From positions 455,752 to 519,751 of the forward strand of contig NW_019774825.1 of assembly GCF_001039355.2 (NCBI RefSeq): a DNA stretch of 64,000 nt, given 5' to 3'. Position numbers and translations under genes: made by a program. This stretch comes from Lingula anatina (lineage: Eukaryota; Brachiopoda; Lingulata; Lingulida; Lingulidae). Below the pieces are notes generated by a model. That model did no database searches. It had not been told where the DNA came from and worked only from the letters and a program-made list of their open reading frames with translations. Position 1 is the first letter of the stretch; each line of letters opens with the position of its first letter. Below, one piece after another: positions 39,090-50,078 of the stretch.

Positions 39090-39644
39090 GCACATTTCAA
39101 CATACACACGTCCTCACACGTGCCATCCCGAAACCATGATATTTCCTCAAACTTATAACGGACAAAATTTTGGTAAACAGAGTTGTTTAAGGTTGCTGTC
39201 TCGTTTCCTTGAGTGTATCTATATATATTTCCAGATGAACAAACGGAGTATTATGTGAATCTTCGACTCGATATTTGGAGAAATATCATAAACAGAGGTT
39301 CATATGACGACAATGCTAAAATTTCGGAGGCAGAATTTCTTCAGAATCATATGCTCATGTTTAATGACAGCAAAAATCGAGCAAATTTAGCTGATTTCCT
39401 TGTCATTGAATTCATTGCCATAGACGCCGATGGCGACGGATATATTTCGCCCAGAGAGCACGCCGCTTATTTCTACGGACTTAATATCCCCACAGAGTAC
39501 TCAAAACCTATGTTTGACATCATGGACACAAACAAAGATGGCCTCATCTCCAAGGAAGAGTTCACGCAGGCTCAAATTGAATTTTGGCTTAGCGAAGATG
39601 AAAAGAATATTTATAATGAATTCCACGGTCCCCTTGTTGATTGA
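37955..39644 (+). CDS. SCP-like EF-hand protein, gene C
   Basis: Exons 37955-38179, 38853-39009 and 39235-39644, GT-AG introns of phase 0 and 1, product 263 residues. Residues 1-75 are basic and differ from the B/D/E type (MSHMYATMMNTPKLFPRG at the start), still with no acidic residue before position 40. Exon 2 begins at Met76; its EF1 loop has Ala at position 12. EF3 (D191-E202) and EF4 (D225-E236) are canonical. The C-terminus is GPLVD. Exon 3 is of the DEQTEYY type shared with A and F. Three in-frame Met codons within the first eight residues leave the exact start open; I took the first. A CA microsatellite lies in intron 2. The nearly identical sister is gene F, which is broken. Confidence 0.85.
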
Positions 39645-39879
39645 ATGCAACATTTTCAAATATAATTCACTTAACTTGTATTTGATTAATGAAAATAAAA
39701 TGATAATGTAAGGCGGTTAATGGCGCGGCTGGTAAACAGTGAGACAAAATGTCAATCATCAATAATATTATAAACACTCAAATATCTAAAAAATGGGATA
39801 CAGGTATTTCCATATAACACAGTGATCCAGAGAAGAGCCAAAATTAAAAAAAAAATTACATTGCGACGAAGCAAAAAAA

Positions 39880-39913
<34 letters not shown>

Positions 39914-40302
39914 TAAAAAAAATAAAATAACGAGGGATTCATCTTATTTTGCTTTCCTAGTAGATAGTTGCACAATGGGAAATGGTGATGAAAAAACACT
40001 CATTTTAAAACTTTTTAATCGGTTGCCATTTATTATGAGTATACTGGAGTTTGTTTTGCATGGATTGTCTCCTTGATCAACCGTGAACACCTTGCAAGCA
40101 ATAGTTATTATACGCGTTTATATGATATGCTTGTAAGTAAACTGATAAGTATAAAAAACACACTATTTGTTGTTCTGGTGAACAATTGTTAAGTGGGTCT
40201 AGGGGGTGAAGCAGTAGGGTTTTAGAAAAAAATTACGCTTAGTGACAGATTTGTCCGGGGGCTTCTCATATTCTTCTGTTATATCACGCAAAATGCGCCG
40301 GA

Positions 40303-40308
40303 AATAAA
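40303..40308 (+). terminator. Candidate poly(A) signal, gene C
   Basis: AATAAA in the GGAAATAAAGAAA box conserved after A, B, E and F. An earlier AATAAA also lies near 39694. Confidence 0.35.
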
Positions 40309-41830
40309 GAAATCAAAATAATGCCCATTTTAGAATTTTTTTCCACTGACGGTCATTAACAGAAAGTCTATTGCATAATAGGGGTACGTTTTTTTAAAGA
40401 CCAGGGGCTCAGATTAAAACATTTATCTCGAATGAATTTTTGTTTTAGACCAATAACTTTATTTGCACTTTTCTCTATGTGCTCACTGGACAGACAAACA
40501 ACATATTGAAAGAAAAAGACTAAAAACATGACAGTTTGAAAACATACGTCCTCCAAAAGTTGCACGATGGACGTGCCCCTCACGCACGAACTCCCACGTT
40601 TTCTCCATTTTTTTCGGCCATAGACCACACGTAGCAGCCCGTACGTTCGGTTGGGACCTAAGCCTAACTCCGTGAGAGACGGGCTGTCAGCGAACTCGAA
40701 ATTTCGTAGGAAGGACCTGCGTGGGACGTGATATTCTGCGTATAATTTGGATGCAAACAGCCCGTGAGAGCCCGTACGGAAGGTTGTGACCGAGGCTTAA
40801 CGCAGTTTGAAAACATATGCCACATCGCTTGTATCCTTCTGATAGCTATTACTTCATATCATGGATTTTCAGGGATAAAGATAAATAGAAAATAGAAAGA
40901 TTACATGCTACAACACAAAACTACATCTGTTATACATTCCAGCTGTACAACGCTTCAAGCAAAAGGTCCATGATCTATGCCCCGCGTTGCAAAACGAGTT
41001 GATATGAGACATCTCAATAGGAGTTTGTAGTGCATGAATTGTAAAGAATGAAAACCCTATTCGTAGTCAAGGGAACGTTTCTTTAAAAAGGGTTTAATGG
41101 CTAAGGTATGACAATAAGATTGCTTTAAATGATTATTTTAAACGAAGAACTGGTAATACATGTATAATGCAAAGGGAACCAAAAAAGTAAAAATAAACAT
41201 CTATTTGAAAATTATTTTTTTAAATTTGTACTATCACTTCATTGGTGCATCTTGCAGGTGTGCCTGCTTTAAAGCGATAACCTGCACCATGCATGAAATC
41301 GTTTTAACACTTTTCTCCACTTAAGGCTGCTTTAGACCGGACACTGCACTATAGCACATTTCCCAACATCATTGGCAGTCAGCATGTCCAATAATTAAAA
41401 GTACGAAAGGAAATTTTTGTTGTCCATTGACGTTAAGATAATATAAAATAGAACAGAAAGTGACGAAAGGCAGTAATCATGGTTGAACATATGAGGCAGG
41501 GCCTTTCGACCCTTCACCGTAAGGAAACGACCAATTAAACAAGTCTTCATAAAAAATCCAGAAAAAACAGACACCTTATACATGTAGGTCATAGCAGCTC
41601 TGCTGTGTTTCTTCATCTATGTTTCCTCTGATAAATTAAACCTGGCAAAACGTGTTGATATGAAGTGTTCCTGAACATTTTCTTCTAACCTAGGACGAAG
41701 TAAAATGTCACTCAAGCAGGGTGTTTGCTATTCCTGTCACGTTCCATACCTGACATATTGAGTTGAAAAACACACATTCCATTTCGTACAGCATTCCATT
41801 TCGAAAGAGTCAAAGATATCTTCTGCAGCA
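40309..41830. other. Array spacer and 5' flank of gene D
   Basis: Matches 61057-63174 apart from two insertions there, and more loosely 28430-31055. It carries the empty sites for the 61384 and 62585 insertions (40619-40622 and about 41533). No gene of its own. Confidence 0.65.
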
Positions 41831-44093
41831 ATGTTAAACACGACAAAACTCTTTCGACGTGGCCTAGCATTAGCGATGAATATGCAATTTTATCGGCGTT
41901 TGGGAAGATTCATCCAACTTCCTCAAAAGTTATGGAGGGAGAAAAATCTCTCTATTTGTAGTGGCCGCGGCAGACTATTTCCCTTTGTCCAGTTAAGCCG
42001 AGAGCAGTCGAAGCAGCCACTGCGTTTAAAAAAGGTTAGTTAAATCAGTTATCAAGGCCATTTGATGAAGAATTTGAATATCCTGCTCTACAAGTAAACA
42101 TGCATGTATTTTTAAAGATTCAACTTAAAGTCAAGGGTTATAACCACACTTAAAATGTCACCAAACCACCAGGGACTGTTAAGTGAGGAAACAATGACAA
42201 TCATCAAATTAAGGTTATTATAGAATTTAATAGGCGGATAAGACAGCTTCCTGTACCACTTAGAGAAACTCAAGGTGAGTGAAATGAGAAACCTGACACA
42301 ACTCTGCAAAAGGTAAGGCGTATTGCAACCGTTACTGGGGTATTGTTTGAAATAATGAAAATTGGATATAAAGACTTCTTGCAAACTTGCCGCAAACTTT
42401 TTGATGCTCTTGTAAATTTGGAGAAGATGTGGAACAGGATTTCTTTTTGCAACAATCTGCAATCCTTTTTTGCTCGCAGCAAGTTTGCAGTAAACTTTTC
42501 ATTTTGCTAAGAGTATACACTGCTATCTGTATATCACACGAGGGATATGATAACTTTCACTAAGAGTGAGTTCCTATTCCTGTGCCAAACGCCATAGTAT
42601 GTTATTTATTTTTTTAAAGTTACTTTATGCTTTTTTTAACAATGCCATCTCAGTGTTGTCTATTGCTTTGGCGTACTTTGTGTATCCTAATTAACCACAT
42701 ATGGTTTTAATGAGTTCCGTGATATATCCCCTAGTCTTAAAGTCACATAAATAGTGTCAGGTTAGAGGTTTACAAATATAATTCTTTATATTGTCATTAA
42801 GGAAATTACGAACAAAATTATTATTACATTTTTCTTTAAAAAGGCCACTTGTGTACTCTAAATGCGTATTTATTAAGTCCAAACAAAGGAATACCAAATG
42901 CAGTGTACAATACATATATCTATATATTTCGTGCACTGCATTGCTTTATTGTATTAGAAAATAAAATATCCGAAATGTTGAAAATAATTTATTCCAGATG
43001 CCAAAGGATTACCCATTGTTGACTGGTTCGGATCATTGGAAAAGGAAGGCTCGCACAGTTTTCAATGCTGTAGATACCACCGGTCAGGGATACCTCACTA
43101 AAGAGTCTTTGGAACTCACTGCCAAGCGTACTGCCCAGTACTTGGATCTTAATGGTAGTCAACGATTAAATAAAAATAAACAGATAATTAAACTAAAATT
43201 TTTAAAAAGCGGCTTAAGATCAATGACTTGGAATGACTTGGAGAATATACCTGTTGATGTAGGACCTTATTTGGAATTGAAATTTGCAAGTTTTGTGGAA
43301 AATTAATTTTAAGTGCTGATTTTTCACCGTGCATCTGGAATTTGTTTTCCAGTCGTTTATATTATTCTAAACATCTGTTTGAGAGAAGATGAATTGATTC
43401 ATTGATGTATTGATTAGAAATGATTTATCACATATCGGGATGTTCTTTGATAAGCTTATTTCTTAATCCACTCACCCATCTTTCTCTCGGTGCGTCTCTT
43501 TCTTTCACACACATGATGACACACACATACACTCGCCAGTTCACGCACGACCTAAAACCATATCACACGAAATATCACACGAAATTCTGCTCAATAGAGT
43601 TGTTTAATATGCTGCTTATGCGTCTTCCTACTGTTGATGCACTATGCATCTATATTTCATTATATTTCATTATATATTTCCAGAAGAACAAGCGGAGAAT
43701 CATCTGAATCTTTACCTTGATATTTGGAGAAAATTCGTTAATCGAGGTTCAGATGACGTCAATGCCAAAATATCAGAGGATGAATTTGTTCAGAATCACA
43801 TGCTCACGTTTAATGATAACAAAATTCGAGAAAATTTAGCTGATTACCTTGCCATTGAATTCATTGCCATAGATACTGATGGCGACGGATATATTTCGCC
43901 CAGAGAGCACGCCGCTTATTTCTACGGAATTGGTATTCCCACAGAGCACTCGAGGCGTATATTTGATATCATGGATACAAATAAGGATGGCCTCATCTCC
44001 AAGGAAGAGTTCACGCAGGCTCAAATTGAATTTTGCCTTAGCGAAGAGGATAGCAATATTTATAATGAATTCCACGGTCCTCTTGTAGATTGA
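41831..44093 (+). CDS. SCP-like EF-hand protein, gene D
   Basis: Exons 41831-42034, 42998-43154 and 43684-44093, GT-AG introns, product 256 residues. The upstream ATG used in B, E and G is ATA here (41816-41818), so the start is the next Met, as in A. That supports the internal Met as the working start in the family. Residues 1-68 are basic; exon 2 begins at Met69. EF3 (D184-E195, IDTDGDGY) and EF4 (D218-E229) are canonical. A Trp conserved in the last helix of all other copies is Cys238 here. Exon 3 is of the EEQAENH type. The 3' flank departs from the other genes soon after the stop and the conserved AATAAA box is not found. Sister of gene G. Confidence 0.83.
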
Positions 44094-44229
44094 ATGCAAC
44101 ATTCCCAAATATAACTTACTCAACTTGTATTTGACTGATGAAATAAGAGAAATATAACGCGGGTAATGGCCCGGTTGTTCAACAGTGAGAGCCAATTTTA
44201 ATCATCAGTAATTTCCTACGTTAGAAATA

Positions 44230-45939
44230 CATGTGTTTAAGTTAAGACGCTATTTTTACGTCAAACACGTAAAATTATCATATTGTAATCCCGTTCAATT
44301 GCTTGATTATTTAGAGTCTTTAATTTCCAGAGGCATCAAGGCATGTGTGGGCGCAGGTGTATTTTTTTTCCAATTGCTAAGTTTTATTCTCACTCAAATC
44401 ATCCCATTCTCAACTAACACAGTCTGTAAACATGTAAAGCCGAGTATATCATTCTGCTGCAAGTTATTTCAATATAGAATTCATGAGGAAATCAAGGGAT
44501 CAGAATAATATTCATTTGCACTTTGGACATCGGGCAGCCTTGCAAAGGGCTAGTCTCCCTGACCTAGCACGTGTCTGACCTAGCTATATCCATGCTTATA
44601 GCTTAGGGTTGATAATGTAGAATGAGCTACAGGTACTTTTAAGTTGGATTTCTGAAGCATAACGCCTCCAAACGTCACCGGTGATAATTCACCTATATTC
44701 AGTGCCCATGAAGACCTTGCAATAAGGTTTTGAAATAACGGAATGTACTGAATACTGAAAAGTTAAGATGTGGGGTGGATCTCTTTTTTCATCTGGAGAT
44801 ATGCACTTTAAAAGCGGTTCAATTAAGCGATGCATTCCGTTTGGCCTCCTTTCTTGGGTTCTCCGAAATAAGGCCTGTAAACTAATCGGCTGTGTGGAGC
44901 GTGGGGGCACCGTTAAGGTGTCCTCTTTTACATAATATGTCTAGGTGTCCTCTTTTACATAATATAGCTAGGCTATTAAATTGCTAATTTTTCAAAATGT
45001 GCCTACATTGGCAATATCTCTTAAGGCTAGCATATATTAGTGGTATGATTTGTAAAGAAAGAAAACACTTTTCGTTTTATCAAGGGAGAATTTCTTTAAA
45101 AAGCGTCAAGGTATAAAGCACTAAGTTTTGGCAACATGATAACTTTATCTTTATCTTTATCTTAAAGAAACAATGACAATCATTCAAATTAAGGACACGT
45201 TTAGAATTTAACTGTCTGAACAGGATAGTTTCCTGTATCACTTAGTGAAATACAAGGTTAGTGAAATGAGAAACCTGACACAACTCTGCCAAATGTTAGG
45301 CTTATTGCAACCGTTACTGGGCTATTGTTTGAAGTATAAATGGATGTAGATACTTCTTGCAAACTTGCCTTAAACTTTTGTTGCTCTTGCAAATTTGCAG
45401 ACGATGCGCAACATGATGTATTTGCAGCAAATTTGAAGTAAACGTTTCAATTTGCTAAGGGCACTGTTATCTGTATATTAAAGGAGGGGTATGATAACTT
45501 TCACTTATACTGAGCTTTTGTTCTGAAGTGCTAGTTTATTTTTATTTTTATTTTTTAAATTTTATCCCTTTTTAACAATGCCATCTCTGCGTTGTTTATT
45601 GCTTTGGCGTACTTTACAGAACCTAATTGAACATGTATGGTTTTTAATGAGTTTAGTGACATGTCCCCTAGTCTTAAAAACATATACATGTAGATACATG
45701 TAGTGTTAGAGGTCTATAAATATAATTCTTTATATTGTCATGTAGAAAATAACAAAGAAAATTATTATTGTACCCCCTGTACTTTTCTTTAAAGGGGTCA
45801 CTTGTGTACTTAACATGCGTATTAATTAAGTCAAAACAGAGGAATATCAAATAGAGTGTACAATTCAATTAATCTCTTTATATTTCGTGCACTGGATTGA
45901 TTTAATTTATCAGTAAAAATAACAGAAATGTTGAAAATA
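44230..45939 (+). pseudogene. Relic of an SCP-like gene unit (X), exon 1 deleted
   Basis: 44280-45160 resembles the far 5' flank of the other units (for example 24730-25260). From 45167 to 45939 it is almost identical to gene E intron 1 (52509-53282). The promoter, exon 1 and first part of the intron are missing between them. The junction follows a short TTTATC repeat. The intron copy stops about 11 bases before the point where gene E exon 2 would begin, where the retrotransposon starts. A 27-bp direct repeat lies at 44916-44968. Confidence 0.65.
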
Positions 45940-46037
45940 GGGAAGTTTGGCGGCTGAGTCAAACGTTATTTTATGGCGACGGATTGTAACCTAGTTCCGA
46001 CGGGATTCGCATTGTAATTTTGCCATACTTGTACAAA

Positions 46038-46190
46038 CCTCGGATTGAGTGCTGCATGAACTGACGAGCCTCGGATTCAATGCTGCACATAGAATCGTGG
46101 ATTTAGTGCTGCATCGGCAATGGGCTGTGATTGGCCAATCTTTCTTATCCAATCAGAGTATTTGGTTCGTTACTAATTTTTGCCCAATCA
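46038..46190 (+). promoter_or_regulatory. Repeats and CCAAT boxes before the gag-like ORF
   Basis: Three near copies of CCTCGGATT-(A/G)-TGCTGCA at about 46038, 46069 and 46097. Four CCAAT motifs follow: reverse at 46130-46134, forward at 46135-46139, 46149-46153 and 46184-46188. This is a plausible internal promoter for the retroelement; no assay or TSS evidence. Confidence 0.4.
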
Positions 46191-46208
46191 GGTTGAACTA
46201 GGTCAGGT

Positions 46209-47600
46209 GTGTTCCACAAGGTACGCGCCGTCGCGTTTAACGAAATGTACAATAGTAATCTTTCTCACTTTGCTCTCACGCACGACAGTCGCAAGAGAAC
46301 AATCAACGGATCACTGCTCAATTCGCCTCAGTACGATTTTGATACCCGCCACCTTCCCCGTCTCCTCCGAGTAATAAAAATACTACATGGGAACTTACAA
46401 AAAAAAAAAAAAAATTTCACCTGTCTGCTGCTCTCTTCATTACACTTTTCAGTGCCTCCCAAGAGATCAAGAAGCTCAACAGCTCCTGAGAGCACTCCAA
46501 ACAAACGCCGGGCAAGCAGAACTCACCCTACTCCCTCTACTGCGAGCACTTCTTCCGCCGGCCCCTCTTCAGCATCGGAAAAACGCCCGCGAGTCAGTAA
46601 GGGGAAGCAACTTGTTCGTAAATCTGCACCTTCCTCTGCGGACACTTCCTCACCTTCAACTTCTGAGAGTTCACATTCAACCCCACAGCCCGTGGACAAC
46701 CAGGCCATCTTCAACATTCTGAAGGAGATGTCACAAGCCATGGCAACACTGGCAGCCAACTCGGTGGCACCTCAGTCAGGCCAGCGCAATCTGCCAGAAA
46801 ACCCTCCGCCTACTCCTCCTTCAGCGGACACAGGTATAGTATCCCCCCAGACTAATAGGTATTCAACTAAGTCCATTCCCTTACACGCCCTAGTCGACGA
46901 CAAATTAAAAGATCGAATTTGGGGGAACGAGTTTGTCGACATGTCACTACTCCTCCAAGACCAGTCAGCGCAATTGCCCCAACCCGGCGACCCCCTCCCA
47001 TTGGCCATGGAAAACAACCACGGTAAAATCACACTGGTAGTCTCCCAGGGTAGAAGGCCTCAGATCACCTCCATGTCCCAATGGACAACGGCCTTTCATA
47101 CTTTCATGTCAGTGTACACCCTTAAACACCCCCAGGAGGCGCCCAATTTACTTAAATACGCTGAAGACATCAGGGTCTTAGCAGGGCTAAGGGGGGACTG
47201 GTTAGCTTATGACCGCAACTTCAGGGCTAACAAAGAAAGGTCTGGTGACCCTTGGGAGGATACTAATTGGGATCTTTGGAACAGGGCTCTTCTCAATTCT
47301 CGCCCAAATAACAATGTCCAGCAATTTCGCCCAAGGGGGTCATTCACATCTAGGCAGCCATTTCGTAAATTTCCCCAAGGGGTCTGCTACAAATTTCACT
47401 CCGGAAACCACTGTAGGGGGGATTGCACGTACGACCACAAATGTTTCAGATGCTCAGGGGGTACCCACCCAGCGTCCCAGTGTCCCAGATCGGAGAATAG
47501 AGCAGCTGCCCGCCCCTCCTACCCCTCACGGGCCAACAGAAACTCACCATCTACCCCCCAGGGTCCTAAAAACCCCAGTAGACCCCAACAAACTCAATAA
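46209..47600 (+). CDS. Gag-like ORF1 of the DIRS/Ngaro-like element
   Basis: 463 codons from the first ATG of the frame. The first part is rich in Ser, Thr and Pro (about 95-200) and probably disordered. Near the C-terminus is a Cys/His cluster, C393, C402, C406, H410, C412, C415, H420 and C425, of the kind found in the ORF1 of tyrosine-recombinase retroelements and expected to bind nucleic acid. A run of 15 A at 46400-46414 falls in the frame. A TTTTCAG acceptor-like site at about 46445-46451 raises the possibility that the true start lies upstream across an intron or at a later Met. ORF1 overlaps ORF2 in the +1 frame. Confidence 0.75.
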   Translation: MFHKVRAVAFNEMYNSNLSHFALTHDSRKRTINGSLLNSPQYDFDTRHLPRLLRVIKILHGNLQKKKKNFTCLLLSSLHFSVPPKRSRSSTAPESTPNKRRASRTHPTPSTASTSSAGPSSASEKRPRVSKGKQLVRKSAPSSADTSSPSTSESSHSTPQPVDNQAIFNILKEMSQAMATLAANSVAPQSGQRNLPENPPPTPPSADTGIVSPQTNRYSTKSIPLHALVDDKLKDRIWGNEFVDMSLLLQDQSAQLPQPGDPLPLAMENNHGKITLVVSQGRRPQITSMSQWTTAFHTFMSVYTLKHPQEAPNLLKYAEDIRVLAGLRGDWLAYDRNFRANKERSGDPWEDTNWDLWNRALLNSRPNNNVQQFRPRGSFTSRQPFRKFPQGVCYKFHSGNHCRGDCTYDHKCFRCSGGTHPASQCPRSENRAAARPSYPSRANRNSPSTPQGPKNPSRPQQTQ

Positions 47601-49155
47601 ATATCTTTCTGGTTATCCTTCTGATTTAAGAAAGCAACTTGTTTCGGGCTTCACTATCGGCTTCAAGTTAGGTCACAATGGGTCTCAATCCCCGTCTTCT
47701 ACTCGTAACCACAAGTCAGCTCTAGACAGGCCCGACGTGGTGAATGAAAAGTTGTCATCTGAATTAGAACTAGGTAGGTTGGCCGGTCCATTTACTTCCA
47801 AACCTTTCCCCAATTTAGCAATATCGCCCATTGGTCTCCACCCGAAGAAAGATCCTGGCAAGTTTAGGCTCATCCACGACCTTTCCTTTCCTCACGGACA
47901 GTCAGTTAATGACGGCATTGACAGGGAATTCTCCTCCGTGCAGTACCATTCTATAGAGAATGCAATAGAGCTCATCAATATCTCAGGTAGATCTTCCTGG
48001 ATGGCCAAGACTGACGTGGAGTCTGCTTTCAGAATTCTTATGGTTCACCCCGACGATCATCACCTTCTAGGGTTTACATGGAACAATGAGTATTATTTTG
48101 ACACGCGTCTACCAATGGGATGCTCCTCGTCCTGTAGAATATTCGAAATGTTCAGTACCTCTCTGCAATGGATTGCGGAGCACAAACTTAAGGCCCACTC
48201 CATGGTTCACATTCTGGACGACTTTCTGTTCATAGCCCCCACGTTTGAAAAGTGTCAGCAGGACCTCCAAAATTTCCTGGCCCTCTGTAGTGATCTAGGC
48301 GTACCTATTGCAAGCGAGAAAACGCTTGGCCCTAGCAGAGTCCTTCCTTTCGCTGGTATTGAGCTCGATACTGATCTGATGGAAGCCAGGCTACCTGACG
48401 ATAAAGTCTCAAAATGCCGGTCTCTCATATCCGAGTTCCTGGGTAGGGCAAAAGTAACATTACAACAGCTACAATCGATCATAGGGCTCTTGAATTTCAC
48501 CTGTTCAGTAGTTCTACCGGGCAGGGCCTTCCTCCGCAGACTCATTGATCTAACGATAGGTATCAGAAAACCCCACCACTTCATCCGGCTGTCTAGACAG
48601 GCCAAACTGGATCTAGAGACCTGGGCCAACTTTCTTTCCGACTACAACGGGAAATCATTCCTCCTTGATTTCAAATGGCTTACCTCCCCCGCTCTGAAAT
48701 TGTACACTGATGCTGCAGCCTCCCTCGGATATGGGGCGATATTTAGGAACAATTGGTTTTTCGGGGCTTGGCCAAAGCATTTTCAAAACTGCAATATCAC
48801 CTTGCTAGAATTTTACCCAATTGTCGCGGCAGTTGACCTTTGGGCCTCGGAGTTAAGGAATAGGTGTGTCATGCTCTTCACCGACAATGAAGCTTTAGTT
48901 CACATCATAAACAAACAGACATCCAAGGACCCCCACATCATGCACTTGGTCCGATATTTTGTCCTCTCCTGTCTCAAGAATAACATCCTGTTTAAGTCAA
49001 AACACATCCCAGGTTGCGAGAATAACTTAGCAGATTCCCTATCACGTCTTCAGGTACAATCATTCAAGCGATCTGCTCCAGCCATGTCCAGATGTCCGAC
49101 TATGCTCCCGGCTCATCTTCTACCTCAAAACTTGTTGAGTCTACCAGGGAACTAG
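47209..49155 (+). CDS. Reverse transcriptase-RNase H, ORF2
   Basis: 648 codons in the open frame. The first ~120 residues overlap ORF1 and look non-conserved, so the true start or frameshift entry is probably near the ORF1 end. Reverse transcriptase motifs: KTDV (D269), LPMGCSSS (about 301-308) and ILDDF (D337, D338) in place of the usual YxDD. RNase H motifs: LYTDAAAS (D501), LLEFYPIV (E534), FTDNEAL (D559) and NNLADSLSR (D609). All catalytic acids are present and there is no stop, so it could be active. Its role is to copy the element RNA into DNA. It overlaps the recombinase ORF by 64 bp. No aspartic protease or DDE integrase was found. Confidence 0.9.
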   Translation: MTATSGLTKKGLVTLGRILIGIFGTGLFSILAQITMSSNFAQGGHSHLGSHFVNFPKGSATNFTPETTVGGIARTTTNVSDAQGVPTQRPSVPDRRIEQLPAPPTPHGPTETHHLPPRVLKTPVDPNKLNKYLSGYPSDLRKQLVSGFTIGFKLGHNGSQSPSSTRNHKSALDRPDVVNEKLSSELELGRLAGPFTSKPFPNLAISPIGLHPKKDPGKFRLIHDLSFPHGQSVNDGIDREFSSVQYHSIENAIELINISGRSSWMAKTDVESAFRILMVHPDDHHLLGFTWNNEYYFDTRLPMGCSSSCRIFEMFSTSLQWIAEHKLKAHSMVHILDDFLFIAPTFEKCQQDLQNFLALCSDLGVPIASEKTLGPSRVLPFAGIELDTDLMEARLPDDKVSKCRSLISEFLGRAKVTLQQLQSIIGLLNFTCSVVLPGRAFLRRLIDLTIGIRKPHHFIRLSRQAKLDLETWANFLSDYNGKSFLLDFKWLTSPALKLYTDAAASLGYGAIFRNNWFFGAWPKHFQNCNITLLEFYPIVAAVDLWASELRNRCVMLFTDNEALVHIINKQTSKDPHIMHLVRYFVLSCLKNNILFKSKHIPGCENNLADSLSRLQVQSFKRSAPAMSRCPTMLPAHLLPQNLLSLPGN

Positions 49156-50078
49156 TGGATGCGGCCCTGGAACCATCTTCCAAAAAGGCATATGATAAAG
49201 CTTTCCATAACTTCTCTTCATTTCAGACGGCCACGATAGGTCTCCCCTCCCCCCGTTTCCCGGCCACGATTGCCGACATACTTCTATATATTTCCCACCT
49301 CCGAGATAAGAATCTCTCCCCCAACACAATTGTGTCAGAAATCTCAAAATTGAGCTATTTTCACAAACTGGCCGGCCACTTTGACCCCACCAATGCCTTC
49401 ATTGTCAAGAAACAACTCATAGGTGTACACAAATTAAACCCATCCGCCGATTCCAGACTGCCCATCACGGTGGGGGTACTCCTAAAACTTGTTAGAGCTT
49501 TGGAACTCACCCTTTCCAATTCCTACACCATGTCACTCTTCAGGGCAATGTACCTCACAGCCTTTCACGGGTTTTTACGTATAGGCGAGATGACAGCTAG
49601 GGGATCGGGGGCCCCCAACCCCTCCCTCTCCCGGGAAAACGTAAAGTTCTTTTTGAATCATGATGGGAAGCAGTCAGTCGAATTAGTAATTTCAAACTAC
49701 AAGCATAACACTAAAGGCTCTCCTTTTTCCATTGTTATTGGCCCTCAAAGCAATCCCTTGTGCGGGGTAAGTGCCTTAGCTCACTACATCAAGCTGAGGG
49801 GGGACACACCAGGCCCACTTTTCTGTCACCCGAACTTCACACCCATTCATCGGGACGTCTTCAACAAACAGCTGGCGAGGGATCTTCGATTCTGTCACTT
49901 GGACCCTACGCGCTTTAAAGGACACAGTTTCAGAATAGGAGCCGCTTCCCTGGCGGTGCAGAATAACCTGTCGGACGCTCAGATAAGACGGCTCGGTCGT
50001 TGGAACTCGGACTCTTTCAAGAAATACATCCGCACTCCAACACTATGGTCAAGCCAAGCAACTGGACAATTTGAATAG
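49092..50078 (+). CDS. Tyrosine recombinase, ORF3
   Basis: 328 codons. The catalytic set of tyrosine recombinases is visible: R163 in GFLRIGE, probably K204, H278 and R281 in GHSFRIGAAS, W304 in LGRWNSDSF and Y312 in KKYIRTP. This enzyme would insert a circular DNA copy into the genome in place of a DDE integrase. It begins inside the end of ORF2 in a different frame and in the same frame as ORF1. The frame is open to its natural stop. I chose the first ATG; the N-terminal ~20 residues are Ser-rich and could be shorter. Confidence 0.9.
   Translation: MSDYAPGSSSTSKLVESTRELVDAALEPSSKKAYDKAFHNFSSFQTATIGLPSPRFPATIADILLYISHLRDKNLSPNTIVSEISKLSYFHKLAGHFDPTNAFIVKKQLIGVHKLNPSADSRLPITVGVLLKLVRALELTLSNSYTMSLFRAMYLTAFHGFLRIGEMTARGSGAPNPSLSRENVKFFLNHDGKQSVELVISNYKHNTKGSPFSIVIGPQSNPLCGVSALAHYIKLRGDTPGPLFCHPNFTPIHRDVFNKQLARDLRFCHLDPTRFKGHSFRIGAASLAVQNNLSDAQIRRLGRWNSDSFKKYIRTPTLWSSQATGQFE

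Larger units (their letters stand above)
31000..44100. repeat. Duplicated gene block B-C-D (partner 52090-64000)
   Basis: B pairs with E, C with F, D with G, with offsets of 21087, 20547 and 21344 bp at exon 1. Identity is highest from about 34900 to 42990 (partner 56040 to 64000) and covers spacers and introns, so this is a DNA-level duplication. B and E are more diverged in exon 1. Confidence 0.85.

Noticed and set aside
46523-47032. Minus-strand frames opposite ORF1
   Set aside because: Shadows of the GC-rich gag-like ORF; no domain.
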